Positions 1-6,587 of a DNA stretch of 6,587 nucleotides are shown piece by piece. A program made the position numbers and the translations under genes. Every line of letters starts with the position of its first letter. Within the stretch, counting starts at the first letter, position 1. The notes beneath the pieces were generated by a model. That model did no database searches, was not told where the DNA came from, and saw only the letters and a program-made list of their open reading frames with translations. The stretch covers positions 1-6,587 of the forward strand of contig CAZFHZ010000158.1 of assembly GCA_964519015.1 (NCBI GenBank), in the 5' to 3' direction. The stretch comes from CAZFHZ01 sp964519015 (GTDB lineage: Bacteria; Blakebacterota; Blakebacteria; Blakebacterales; CAYUVJ01).

Positions 1-646
<646 letters not shown>

Positions 647-650
<4 letters not shown>

Positions 651-2779
651 GGGAGCACTCCTTCCTCGGCCAGCAGCTCCCGGAGGGTGGCCTGCATATC
701 ACAGCCGTGGAAGATGAACCGGTCCACTCCTCCTTTCCGGTAGGCCCCCTCCTCTTCCCCCCCCCGCCCGGCCAGCACCACCGTACGGGCTCCGGCCGCT
801 TTGAACGCGGCGGCCACCGGGACGGCCAGAGCGGTGTAGTGCCGGTCGGAGGAACAGAGCACGGCGATCCTCGCGCCACTCGACCGGAAGGCCTCGCTCG
901 CCGCGGCAGCGTCGGCCAGGCCGCTCTGCGCGACCACCTCGAAACCACCGGCGGTGAAGAAGTTCCTCGCCCAGGTGAGGCGGGGGATGGCGTCGGCCGG
1001 CGGCCCCAGTCCGGCCAGGAAGACGCCGGGGCGGCGGCCCTGCCGGGTCCGGTGCGCATCGGAAGCGTCCCGCAGGGCCTCGAACCCTTCCGCCAGCCGG
1101 TGGACGGGCAGCGGCTCCTGTTCGAGCGGGAGGAAGTTCCCGTAGAGGGCGGTGGTCATCGCGCCGATGGTGGCCCCCGCCTCGGCCGATTCCACGGCCG
1201 CGGCGGAGAGTGCGCCCGGCCGTTCCGGCCGGCCGGCCAGGGCGGCGGCCAGCGGTTCGGTCGCCCGCTCCCCGGCCCGAGCTCGCGCGGCCCGGGTTCG
1301 GGCGATGGCCTCCTCCAGCAGCGCCATCGGATCGGGGACGGGTCGGACGAGAGGTTCCTCCGCTGGGTCGGGGAACTCGCTCACCCCGACCACCGGGTCG
1401 CGTCGCCGGGCCAGATTCTCTTGTCGCGGTGTGAATCCCTGGGAGATCTGATCGGCCACCTGGCCGCTCTGGAGCAGCGTGCCCAGCCCGCCGGCGGCTT
1501 CGATACTCTGGACCAGCGCCCAGGTCCGCTCGGCCAGCTCGTCGGTCAGGCGCTCCACGTACCAGGCGCCGCCGGCCGGATCGACGACCCGGTGGAGACC
1601 CGATTCCTCACGCAGGATGAGCTGGGTGTTGCGGGCCAGGCGTCGACCGAGCGTCTCGGACGGTCCGAGGAGGGCGTCGAAGGGCTCGGTGGTGACCTCC
1701 TCGGCGCCGGCCACCGCGGCCGCGAAACAGGCGACCGTGTTGCGCAGCAGGTTGACCCAGGGGTCGCGCCGGGTCAGCACCCGCGCGCCGGTCCGCACAT
1801 GCAGATGCATGGCCCCGGCCGACTCCGGGCCGCCGGCCGCGCCGATCACCAGCGACCAGAGGGTGCGGGCGGCGCGCAGCTTGGCCGCGGCCTTGAAGAA
1901 GTGGCTCCCGACGGCCAGGGTGAAACGGATCTGCCGGGAGGCGGTGGCCAGGTCCAGACCGGCGTCGGTGAGGGCACGCAGGTAGGCGATCCCGGTGGTC
2001 ATGGCATAGGCCAGGTCCTGGACGGCGTCGGCTCCGGCGGCGTGATAAGGGGTGGTATCCACCGTTACCGACCGCACCCCGGGGCGTTCGGCGGCGGTCC
2101 AGACGGCCAGGTCGGCCAGGTGAGCGAGCATGGTCTCGAGCGGTGCGGGGAGCCGCCCCTCCCGGGCCAGGGTGCCGAAAGGATCGGCCCCGAACCCGCC
2201 GGCGGCCGACTCGGCCGGCACCCCGCGGGACCGCCACCACGTCTCCAGCAATGCGGCCGCCGGCAGGAAGGCGGCCCCCGGCAGCAGCACGATCGGGGTG
2301 CGCTCCGGGGCCACCCGGGCCAGAGCTGTCTCCAGGTCGACCGGAGACCATATCCCGCACCCCCCGCTCCCGGACCGGACCGGGCCCGGAACGTCCGCAT
2401 CGAAGCCGGCCCGGGCACTGCGGTCGAGCCGCAGCAGCACACCCCCGGTGCCCCCGGCCAGGTCCTCGGCGATCCATTCGGCGGTGGTCGCCGGATCGGG
2501 GTGGGCGAGTTCCTGGAGCACCCGCCAGCCTCCGTCGGCGTTGCCGAGCGGACGGGCGCCGCGGGTGAAGGGAGAAGTGCCCGGGAATCCGGACGGGTCG
2601 CCGTAGGCCGGCCAGTCGTCCATGGTGCAGACTGGGAAGAGGTCGATCCCCTCGTAGGTGGTGGTGACCAGGCGCTCCTTGAAGGACGCCCCTTTCAGGT
2701 CCTCCTCCACCAATCGCCGCCACTGCTCGTAGTCGGCCGGCGGGAAATCGTCACCGATGGTGAACTCGCTGTCGGCCAT
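647..2779 (-). CDS. mutA: Methylmalonyl-CoA mutase small subunit
   Basis: This is the non-catalytic partner chain of heterodimeric methylmalonyl-CoA mutase (710 residues). The N-terminus carries the family signature YEQWRRLVEEDLKGASF (17-33) and TTTYEGIDLFPVCT (39-52). A degenerate TIM barrel follows, with SVTVDTTPYHAAGADAVQDL (237-256), SHFFKAAAKLRAARTLW (292-308), DPWVNLLRNTVACFAAAVAG (339-358) and RNTQLILREESGLHRVVDPA (383-402). The C-terminal B12-like domain (about 576-710) has LGPPADAIPR (591-600) where catalytic subunits carry the DXHXXG cobalamin ligand, so this chain should not bind B12; that is normal for MutA. I chose ATG 2779 over an upstream in-frame GTG at 2836 because homology begins at MADSEF. 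GAGG (2791-2794) lies 11 nt before this ATG, whereas the GTG has no Shine-Dalgarno. The gene follows the DUF1847 gene after 108 nt and overlaps mutB by 4 nt. Confidence 0.94.
658..663 (-). promoter_or_regulatory. Ribosome binding site of mutB inside the end of mutA
   Basis: AAGGAG on the minus strand lies 7 nt before the GTG at 650, within the mutA codons for the C-terminal EEGVLP. It supports the non-ATG start that overlaps the mutA stop. Confidence 0.75.
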
Positions 2780-2859
2780 GAACCCCGTTCCCTCGAGACG
2801 GTACCGGGTGGGTGCGATGAGACTGCAAAGCAGCACGCGGGGGGCGCCGAGTCCAGCGG

Positions 2860-2882
2860 AAAAGGGAGCCGGCTCGGGCCGG
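2860..2882 (-). terminator. Possible weak terminator or processing hairpin after the DUF1847 gene
   Basis: Five bases past the DUF1847 stop codon the minus strand reads CCGGC-CCGA-GCCGG, then TCCC-TCCC-like pyrimidines and TTTT (2863-2860). This is a 5-bp all-GC stem with a four-base loop, and the T run starts about 5 nt after it. The stem is short and the T tract is short and offset, so strong termination is unlikely. In a 70% GC genome such a stem can also arise by chance. The remaining gap up to mutA (2780-2859) shows no convincing -35/-10 pair. Confidence 0.22.
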
Positions 2883-2887
2883 GCGAA

Positions 2888-3985
2888 TCAGCGCTCCCGG
2901 CGCCCCTCCCCCGGGGGGGCCGGCGGCAGGGCGGCGGCCGTGTTGTGGGCCAGCACCCGGTCCTTGGCCACCAGCACGCAGGCGGGGAGCAGCAGGCGGC
3001 CGAGGGTGGCCGCATCGTGGCCCACACACTGCCCGAGCACCACGGCCAGCTCCACCCCTTCCCGGCGGAGCAGCTCGGCCTGGGCATGCGAGTTGCAGAT
3101 TGACTCCGAAGTGCCCGGGCGGACCTTCTCGGCATCGGTCAGACCAAGCCGTTCCTTGGGAACCGCCCCCGCCTTGCAGCAGATCCCGGTGACCTGGAAA
3201 CCGTTGGCCTCCAGGATACGGCCCAGCACCGCGGCCTCTTCCCGCAGCCCCACGCAGAAGGAGAGACCGATACGGCCGGCACCCAGCCGCCCGGCGAAGA
3301 CCATCAGTTCCTCGAGCCGGCAAGGGGGGCGGCCGGCGGCGATACGCTCCTGCTCCCATTCCGCCATCCCCCGGGAGAGGGTGGACGGGCTGGGCCCCTC
3401 GGCTCCTTCGGGGGGCGGCCGGAAACAATTGGACTCGGCGTAGAGGGCATCGTGCAGGTAGCTCGGACTGGTGTAGAGGGCCGCCGCGGGATTGTGTCGC
3501 AGGCGCACGTCGCGGGCCACCAGGACGGTGACCGGGGCATGCGTGGCGGCCAGCAGGGCCACCTCGTCGGCTACCGGCAGACCGACCACGACGTTCAGGT
3601 CGGTCCCCGCCTGGGCGAAGTGGTGGGCCTGGGCTCCGGGATCCTCCGGTTCCCCCTCCCAGGGGAGCACCGCCTCCACTCCGTCGCGGGCCAGCAGGTC
3701 GGCGAAGCGGTGCGCCTCCCGCCCGGTGTCGCGACCGTGGGCGATCCCCACCCTCAACCAGCCCATGCGCTGGATGAAGGTCCGGGTCTCCTTCACGCGG
3801 GTCCAACGTCCGTATCCTTCCGCCTCGATCCGGGCCGCGACCAAGGCCCGCCGACGATCCTCCGCGTCCTCATAGAGCCAGTCGAAGTCGGGGAAGGGTC
3901 CCGCCATTGGACATTCATCCCCCCCGCCGTCGGTCCGGCCGAGGCGGCAGACGTAGGTGCGGCAGTTCGTGCAGTCTGCGCTCAT
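2888..3985 (-). CDS. DUF1847-type cysteine-rich (putative metal-binding) protein with internally duplicated domain
   Basis: This 365-residue protein resembles the DUF1847 family, whose members are annotated only as predicted metal-binding; the family name comes from memory of its motifs. The N-terminus has a cysteine cluster C5-x2-C8-x4-C13-x11-C25, then the conserved helix AARIEAEGYGRWTRVKET (50-67). Two related halves follow. The first (about 70-171) contains AGTDLNVVVGL, APVTVLVARD and HNPAAALYT but no cysteine. The second (about 230-353) has the usual cysteines: FCVG (C244), GICCK (C269, C270), ICN (C297) and GQCVGHD (C320), then CVLVAKDRVLAHN. A linker of about 50 residues with C187 and C222 joins them. 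As I recall, single-domain members have about 200 residues, so this is nearly double length. The reaction is unknown. The start is ATG 3985, with Shine-Dalgarno GAGG (3991-3994) 5 nt upstream overlapping the hydrolase stop, so the two genes are probably cotranscribed. Confidence 0.8.
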   Translation of the reverse strand: MSADCTNCRTYVCRLGRTDGGGDECPMAGPFPDFDWLYEDAEDRRRALVAARIEAEGYGRWTRVKETRTFIQRMGWLRVGIAHGRDTGREAHRFADLLARDGVEAVLPWEGEPEDPGAQAHHFAQAGTDLNVVVGLPVADEVALLAATHAPVTVLVARDVRLRHNPAAALYTSPSYLHDALYAESNCFRPPPEGAEGPSPSTLSRGMAEWEQERIAAGRPPCRLEELMVFAGRLGAGRIGLSFCVGLREEAAVLGRILEANGFQVTGICCKAGAVPKERLGLTDAEKVRPGTSESICNSHAQAELLRREGVELAVVLGQCVGHDAATLGRLLLPACVLVAKDRVLAHNTAAALPPAPPGEGRRER

Positions 3986-3988
3986 CGC

Positions 3989-3994
3989 CCCCTC
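3989..3994 (-). promoter_or_regulatory. Ribosome binding site of the DUF1847 gene, overlapping the hydrolase stop codon
   Basis: The minus strand reads TGAGGGGGCGATG across the junction. GAGGGG overlaps the last two bases of the hydrolase TGA and lies 3 nt (5 nt measured from GAGG) before the ATG. Ribosomes finishing the hydrolase would be placed directly at this site. Confidence 0.65.
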
Positions 3995-6533
3995 AGCGCC
4001 CCGGACCGGTTCGGAACCCGATCTCGTCCACGATCACGACCCCTTCCTTCGAGCGGTCGAAGCGGAAGCCGACCGCCACCAGCCGGGCGGGATCGAAAGC
4101 GGGATTGGCCGCCCGGAAGCGGGCCAGAGGGATCGTGATCGTCTGCAGGACCGGCTCGCTCGACTTCCCGTAACGACGCTCCATGGACTTCAGGCGGGTG
4201 AAACGAGCTTTGAAAGGGGGCATAAGACGGTACAACGTGCTCAGAGCGACCTCAGAACTATCACCCTGCGCATCCGTGCATACGATCGTCCAATCCAGTG
4301 GCTCTACCGGCTTATCTTCTTTATCAGCCTTCTTATCGGATTCTTCCTGCTCCTCATTACTCGTAAGTACGTCCTTAGAAGTGGTCGTGTTCTCATGAGC
4401 TTCTTGTTGTTCTTGTAGACTCTCTTTTGACTCCTGAACCTTTTTGGCTTTCTTCTTTGCTTTATCACGCTCTTTCTTGGCCTTCTCGGCCAGTTCATCA
4501 TCCTCATCGGGCTTCTTTGGCTTCTCGTCGGCCTGGGCCGCCGAGAAGACCAGGGAGGACGTGTTATCGAGCCGCCAGGTCGAGGCCAGGCCGGCCGGGA
4601 GGGTGACCCGGTAGCAGGCCGGCAGGGTGTCCGGAGCCGCTGCCAGGGGGACCTCGCCGGACGTCGAGTCCTCTTCGGCCGCAGCCGAACGCCAGCCCAG
4701 GTAGACCGCCTGGTTGTCACGCAGGGAGGAGCCGGAACGGAAGCCGATATCCTCTTCCCGCCAGGTGGCCAGCCGGGCCCCCTCCAGGTGGGTACCCGGA
4801 AGGGTGCCCGTGGTCACGTCGATGTCCTCGCCGTAGTCGCAGACGTAGCGCACCGAGGCGTCGGCATACCGGCTGATATAGTAGGTCTCGGGCAGCCACT
4901 GCCGGGCCCGGCGCCAGTCCTGGAACATCGGCCGGTACTCGGCCCGGCCGTGCAGGACCGTCTCCAGGAAACCGGAGATCCAGACCCGGGCCACCCGGCG
5001 TTGCTCCTCGCCCTCCAGGAGCGCCTTGCGGTTGAGCATCAGCCCCCCCGGCATCCCCCAGTCGGAGTCCCCCCAGACCGTGTTGAACTGCCCGTGGTTG
5101 GCCCGGTAAACGTAGAGCGAGGTCTTGAACTCCCGGCTGCCCGGCGAGAGGACGATCCGCTTCCAGGTCCGGTCCCCGGAGAAGGAGGAGACGTCGCCGT
5201 CGTGGGAGCCGTGGAGGAGCAGGTAGTCGATATCGGAGAGGGGCGTGTACTGGTCGGTCGGCCGGTACTGGCCGTCCACCGGCGCGATGGCCACCACTCC
5301 CCGGATGGCGAAACCGTAGTCGAAGGAAACATTGGCGTCGTCGGGATAGTGGCTCAGCCGGTTGAAGGCGGCCGCCACCGCCACCGCCTCACCGCCCCGC
5401 GAGTGCCCCATCAGCGCGATCCGGTCCAGGTCGACCTTCCCCTGGAAGGGATTCCCCTCATCGCCGTTCCAGTCCCGCCAGACCTTGAGGTGCTCGAGCA
5501 GCACCCAGCCCCGGGCGTCGTTCTCGGTCCGGTAGTTGTCCGTCCAGTCCCCGTTCAGGAAGTTCTCGTCCACCGAGACCAGGATGAAGCCCCGGCTGGC
5601 CAGCAGCTCACCCAGGTAACCGTAGCCGGGATCGGAGTAGTCGCGCATCGAGTGGTTGCCGTGCACGATCAGCACCAGGGGGAAGGGCCCCTCCCCTTGT
5701 GGGTACCAGACCCGGCCGTTGATCGGGAAGGCCCGTCGGTCGAAGCCCCAGTAGCGGTTGCGCAGCTTCGCCTTCCACCCCTTGATCCGATTGACGAAAG
5801 GCTTGGCGTCGATGGGCACGGTCTTCAGGTCGGCTTCGTCCCCGAACTCAGACCGGACATCGTCACCGCTGCCGTAGGTCAGGGTGTGTACCCGGTAGGG
5901 TCCCGGTTCCCCCGGGTCGGGCAACTCGAGCAGCGGGATCTCTTCATGGACGGCCTCGGTCACCTTGAGCAGTCCCTCCTCCGTCCCCCTCTGGAAGAGG
6001 AAGATGAAAAGCCAGGTGAACGCGCCGACGGCCACCACCAGCAGGGCAGGCACCAGAATGCGCTTGAAGCGGGGAGCGTCCCGGAAGGTCGGACCGGTCA
6101 GCACGGCCAGCCCCCCGCCGACCAGGGCGGGCATCACCACGACCCAGAAGAGGAGGGAGGTCCCCCGGCCGGGAAGCTGGAGCAGGTTCTGGACCACTAC
6201 CACGGCCCCGACCAGGGCCCCCGTGGTCCAGCGAGGAAGCCGGGCCAGGATGGAGAGGACCAGGGTCGCCCCCACGGTGGCCAGGGCCAGGAAGGCGGCG
6301 GTGATCAGGGCCATCAGCAGGGCGTCGGGAGCCGCCCCCCAGTGGTTGCGGAGCAGGGTCCCGTTCCAGGCGGCGATCAGCAGCACCGCCAGGTAGGCCC
6401 CGGCGGCCGCGCCCCGGCGGGCCCGGACCGAGGGGACGAGCCGGGCCAGCCAGAAGGTCAGGCCGGTCCATCCGCCGCGCACCCGGGCACGCAGGCGGGA
6501 CCAGCGGGTGGGTTCGGTGACCGGACGGTTCAT
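3993..6533 (-). CDS. Membrane-anchored alpha/beta hydrolase (putative serine esterase) with C-terminal beta domain and Lys/Glu-rich insert
   Basis: This 846-residue protein is a putative serine hydrolase with unknown substrate. A basic N-terminus (to about 40) precedes about five hydrophobic segments (roughly 42-60, 71-98, 103-120, 126-147, 158-180). The alpha/beta-hydrolase domain (about 275-530) shows the strand and oxyanion loop FPLVLIVHGNHS (284-295), YLGELLASRGFILVSVDENF (306-325), the nucleophile elbow GHSRGGE (376-382, Ser378), a probable acid in HGSHDGDV (Asp445) and a probable catalytic His in ANHGQFN (His480). The GHSRGG elbow recalls chlorophyllase/PAF-acetylhydrolase-like enzymes. 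The region from about 555 to the end looks like a beta-sandwich (carbohydrate-binding-like) domain, ending VAVGFRFDRS and VVIVDEIGFR. It is split at about 669-745 by a charged, probably coiled-coil or disordered insert encoded by low-GC DNA. The start is ATG 6533 with Shine-Dalgarno GGAGG (6538-6542); the frame remains open upstream. The topology, and hence the side of the membrane on which it acts, is uncertain. Confidence 0.85.
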   Translation of the reverse strand: MNRPVTEPTRWSRLRARVRGGWTGLTFWLARLVPSVRARRGAAAGAYLAVLLIAAWNGTLLRNHWGAAPDALLMALITAAFLALATVGATLVLSILARLPRWTTGALVGAVVVVQNLLQLPGRGTSLLFWVVVMPALVGGGLAVLTGPTFRDAPRFKRILVPALLVVAVGAFTWLFIFLFQRGTEEGLLKVTEAVHEEIPLLELPDPGEPGPYRVHTLTYGSGDDVRSEFGDEADLKTVPIDAKPFVNRIKGWKAKLRNRYWGFDRRAFPINGRVWYPQGEGPFPLVLIVHGNHSMRDYSDPGYGYLGELLASRGFILVSVDENFLNGDWTDNYRTENDARGWVLLEHLKVWRDWNGDEGNPFQGKVDLDRIALMGHSRGGEAVAVAAAFNRLSHYPDDANVSFDYGFAIRGVVAIAPVDGQYRPTDQYTPLSDIDYLLLHGSHDGDVSSFSGDRTWKRIVLSPGSREFKTSLYVYRANHGQFNTVWGDSDWGMPGGLMLNRKALLEGEEQRRVARVWISGFLETVLHGRAEYRPMFQDWRRARQWLPETYYISRYADASVRYVCDYGEDIDVTTGTLPGTHLEGARLATWREEDIGFRSGSSLRDNQAVYLGWRSAAAEEDSTSGEVPLAAAPDTLPACYRVTLPAGLASTWRLDNTSSLVFSAAQADEKPKKPDEDDELAEKAKKERDKAKKKAKKVQESKESLQEQQEAHENTTTSKDVLTSNEEQEESDKKADKEDKPVEPLDWTIVCTDAQGDSSEVALSTLYRLMPPFKARFTRLKSMERRYGKSSEPVLQTITIPLARFRAANPAFDPARLVAVGFRFDRSKEGVVIVDEIGFRTGPGR
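4205..4515 (-). other. Low-GC, atypical-codon island inside the hydrolase gene
   Basis: By hand count GC is about 43% over 4321-4500 and about 52% over 4201-4320, against 70% over 4681-4740. Third-position GC is 20 of 48 codons for residues 699-746 and 17 of 31 for residues 747-777, against 44 of 48 for the codons just before the insert (about residues 619-667). Codons such as AGT, CTA, CAA, TCT, GTA and CTT, which I rarely see elsewhere in the window, cluster here. The reading frame is unbroken. The island covers most of the Lys/Glu-rich insert and runs about 30 codons into the conserved beta domain after it. Confidence 0.8.
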
Positions 6534-6587
6534 GCTCCCTCCCCTTTCTGCCCGCGCCAGTGCCGGCCGTAGACGAGGTCGTCCAGA
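6530..6587 (-). CDS. C-terminal end of an unidentified upstream gene, cut by window edge
   Basis: Reading leftwards from the right edge, one frame gives 18 residues, LDDLVYGRHWRGQKGEGA, followed by TGA at 6532-6530. This stop overlaps the hydrolase start as ATGA, an arrangement typical of coupled operon genes, and the hydrolase Shine-Dalgarno would lie inside this coding tail. The fragment is too short to identify. Another frame (continuous with the hydrolase) is also open to the edge, so the call rests on the ATGA overlap and a plausible protein tail. Confidence 0.45.
   Translation of the reverse strand, partial: LDDLVYGRHWRGQKGEGA
6535..6545 (-). promoter_or_regulatory. Ribosome binding site of the hydrolase gene
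   Basis: On the minus strand the sequence AGGGGAGGGAG contains a perfect GGAGG (6538-6542) 4 nt before ATG 6533. It decides the start of the hydrolase, because the frame stays open further upstream. Confidence 0.7.

Noticed and set aside
2780..2830. Possible promoter for mutA (TTTGCA or TTGCAG with TACCGT)
   Set aside because: Spacing is 19-20 nt and the -10 match is poor, so it is not better than chance.
2780..2836. Extension of mutA to an in-frame GTG at 2836
   Set aside because: The added 19 residues have no family similarity and the GTG lacks a Shine-Dalgarno, while ATG 2779 fits the usual MutA N-terminus and has GAGG upstream.
707..3103. Very long open frame (about 798 codons) on the plus strand across mutA and part of the DUF1847 gene
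   Set aside because: It is antisense to clearly homologous genes. Its product is rich in Gly, Arg, Pro and His with no recognisable domain, as expected for a mirror frame of GC-rich coding DNA.
4183..4418. Short plus-strand frames with hydrophobic stretches (for example LYRLIFFISLLIGFFLLLIT, within 4304-4363)
   Set aside because: These are the antisense of Lys/Glu/Asp codons in the insert, which read as Phe/Leu/Ile on the other strand. There is no supporting start context or conservation.
4205..4515. Insertion sequence or other mobile element as the source of the low-GC island
   Set aside because: The reading frame runs straight through, no inverted repeats or target duplications are visible, and no transposase is encoded there.
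4788..6572. Long plus-strand open frame (about 594 codons) opposite the hydrolase gene
   Set aside because: The product is low-complexity (Gly, Pro, Val, His, Asp) with no motifs, and it ends where the GC-rich coding sequence ends. It mirrors the hydrolase codon bias.

Overview
The window is a GC-rich (about 70% by local hand counts) bacterial chromosome segment. Every gene I can support lies on the minus strand, so the genes read from the right end towards the left. In transcription order they are: the last residues of an unidentified gene (6530-6587), a membrane-anchored alpha/beta hydrolase (3993-6533), a double-length DUF1847-type cysteine protein (2888-3985), the methylmalonyl-CoA mutase small subunit mutA (647-2779), and the start of the large catalytic subunit mutB (1-650, cut by the window edge). 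Heterodimeric MutA/MutB with high GC fits many bacterial phyla, and I cannot place the organism further from this sequence.

The layout is compact. The unidentified gene and the hydrolase overlap by 4 nt (ATGA). The hydrolase and the DUF1847 gene are 7 nt apart, with the Shine-Dalgarno of the second overlapping the stop of the first. mutA and mutB overlap by 4 nt (GTGA). The only real gap is 108 nt (2780-2887) between the DUF1847 gene and mutA. It holds a short GC hairpin followed by four Ts, so it may be a partial transcription boundary.

MutAB interconverts succinyl-CoA and (R)-methylmalonyl-CoA using adenosylcobalamin. The visible part of MutB carries the Tyr and Arg that mark methylmalonyl-CoA rather than isobutyryl-CoA specificity. 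MutA shows the expected non-catalytic C-terminal domain without the DXHXXG cobalamin ligand motif.

The most unusual points are: (1) a sharp low-GC, low-GC3 island inside the hydrolase gene that encodes a Lys/Glu-rich insert and continues into the conserved fold beyond it; (2) an internal duplication in the DUF1847 protein in which the first copy has lost every cysteine that the second copy retains; and (3) the combination of the hydrolase and the DUF1847 protein upstream of a cobalamin-dependent mutase. I do not see a clear new defence, mobile or CRISPR-like system here.
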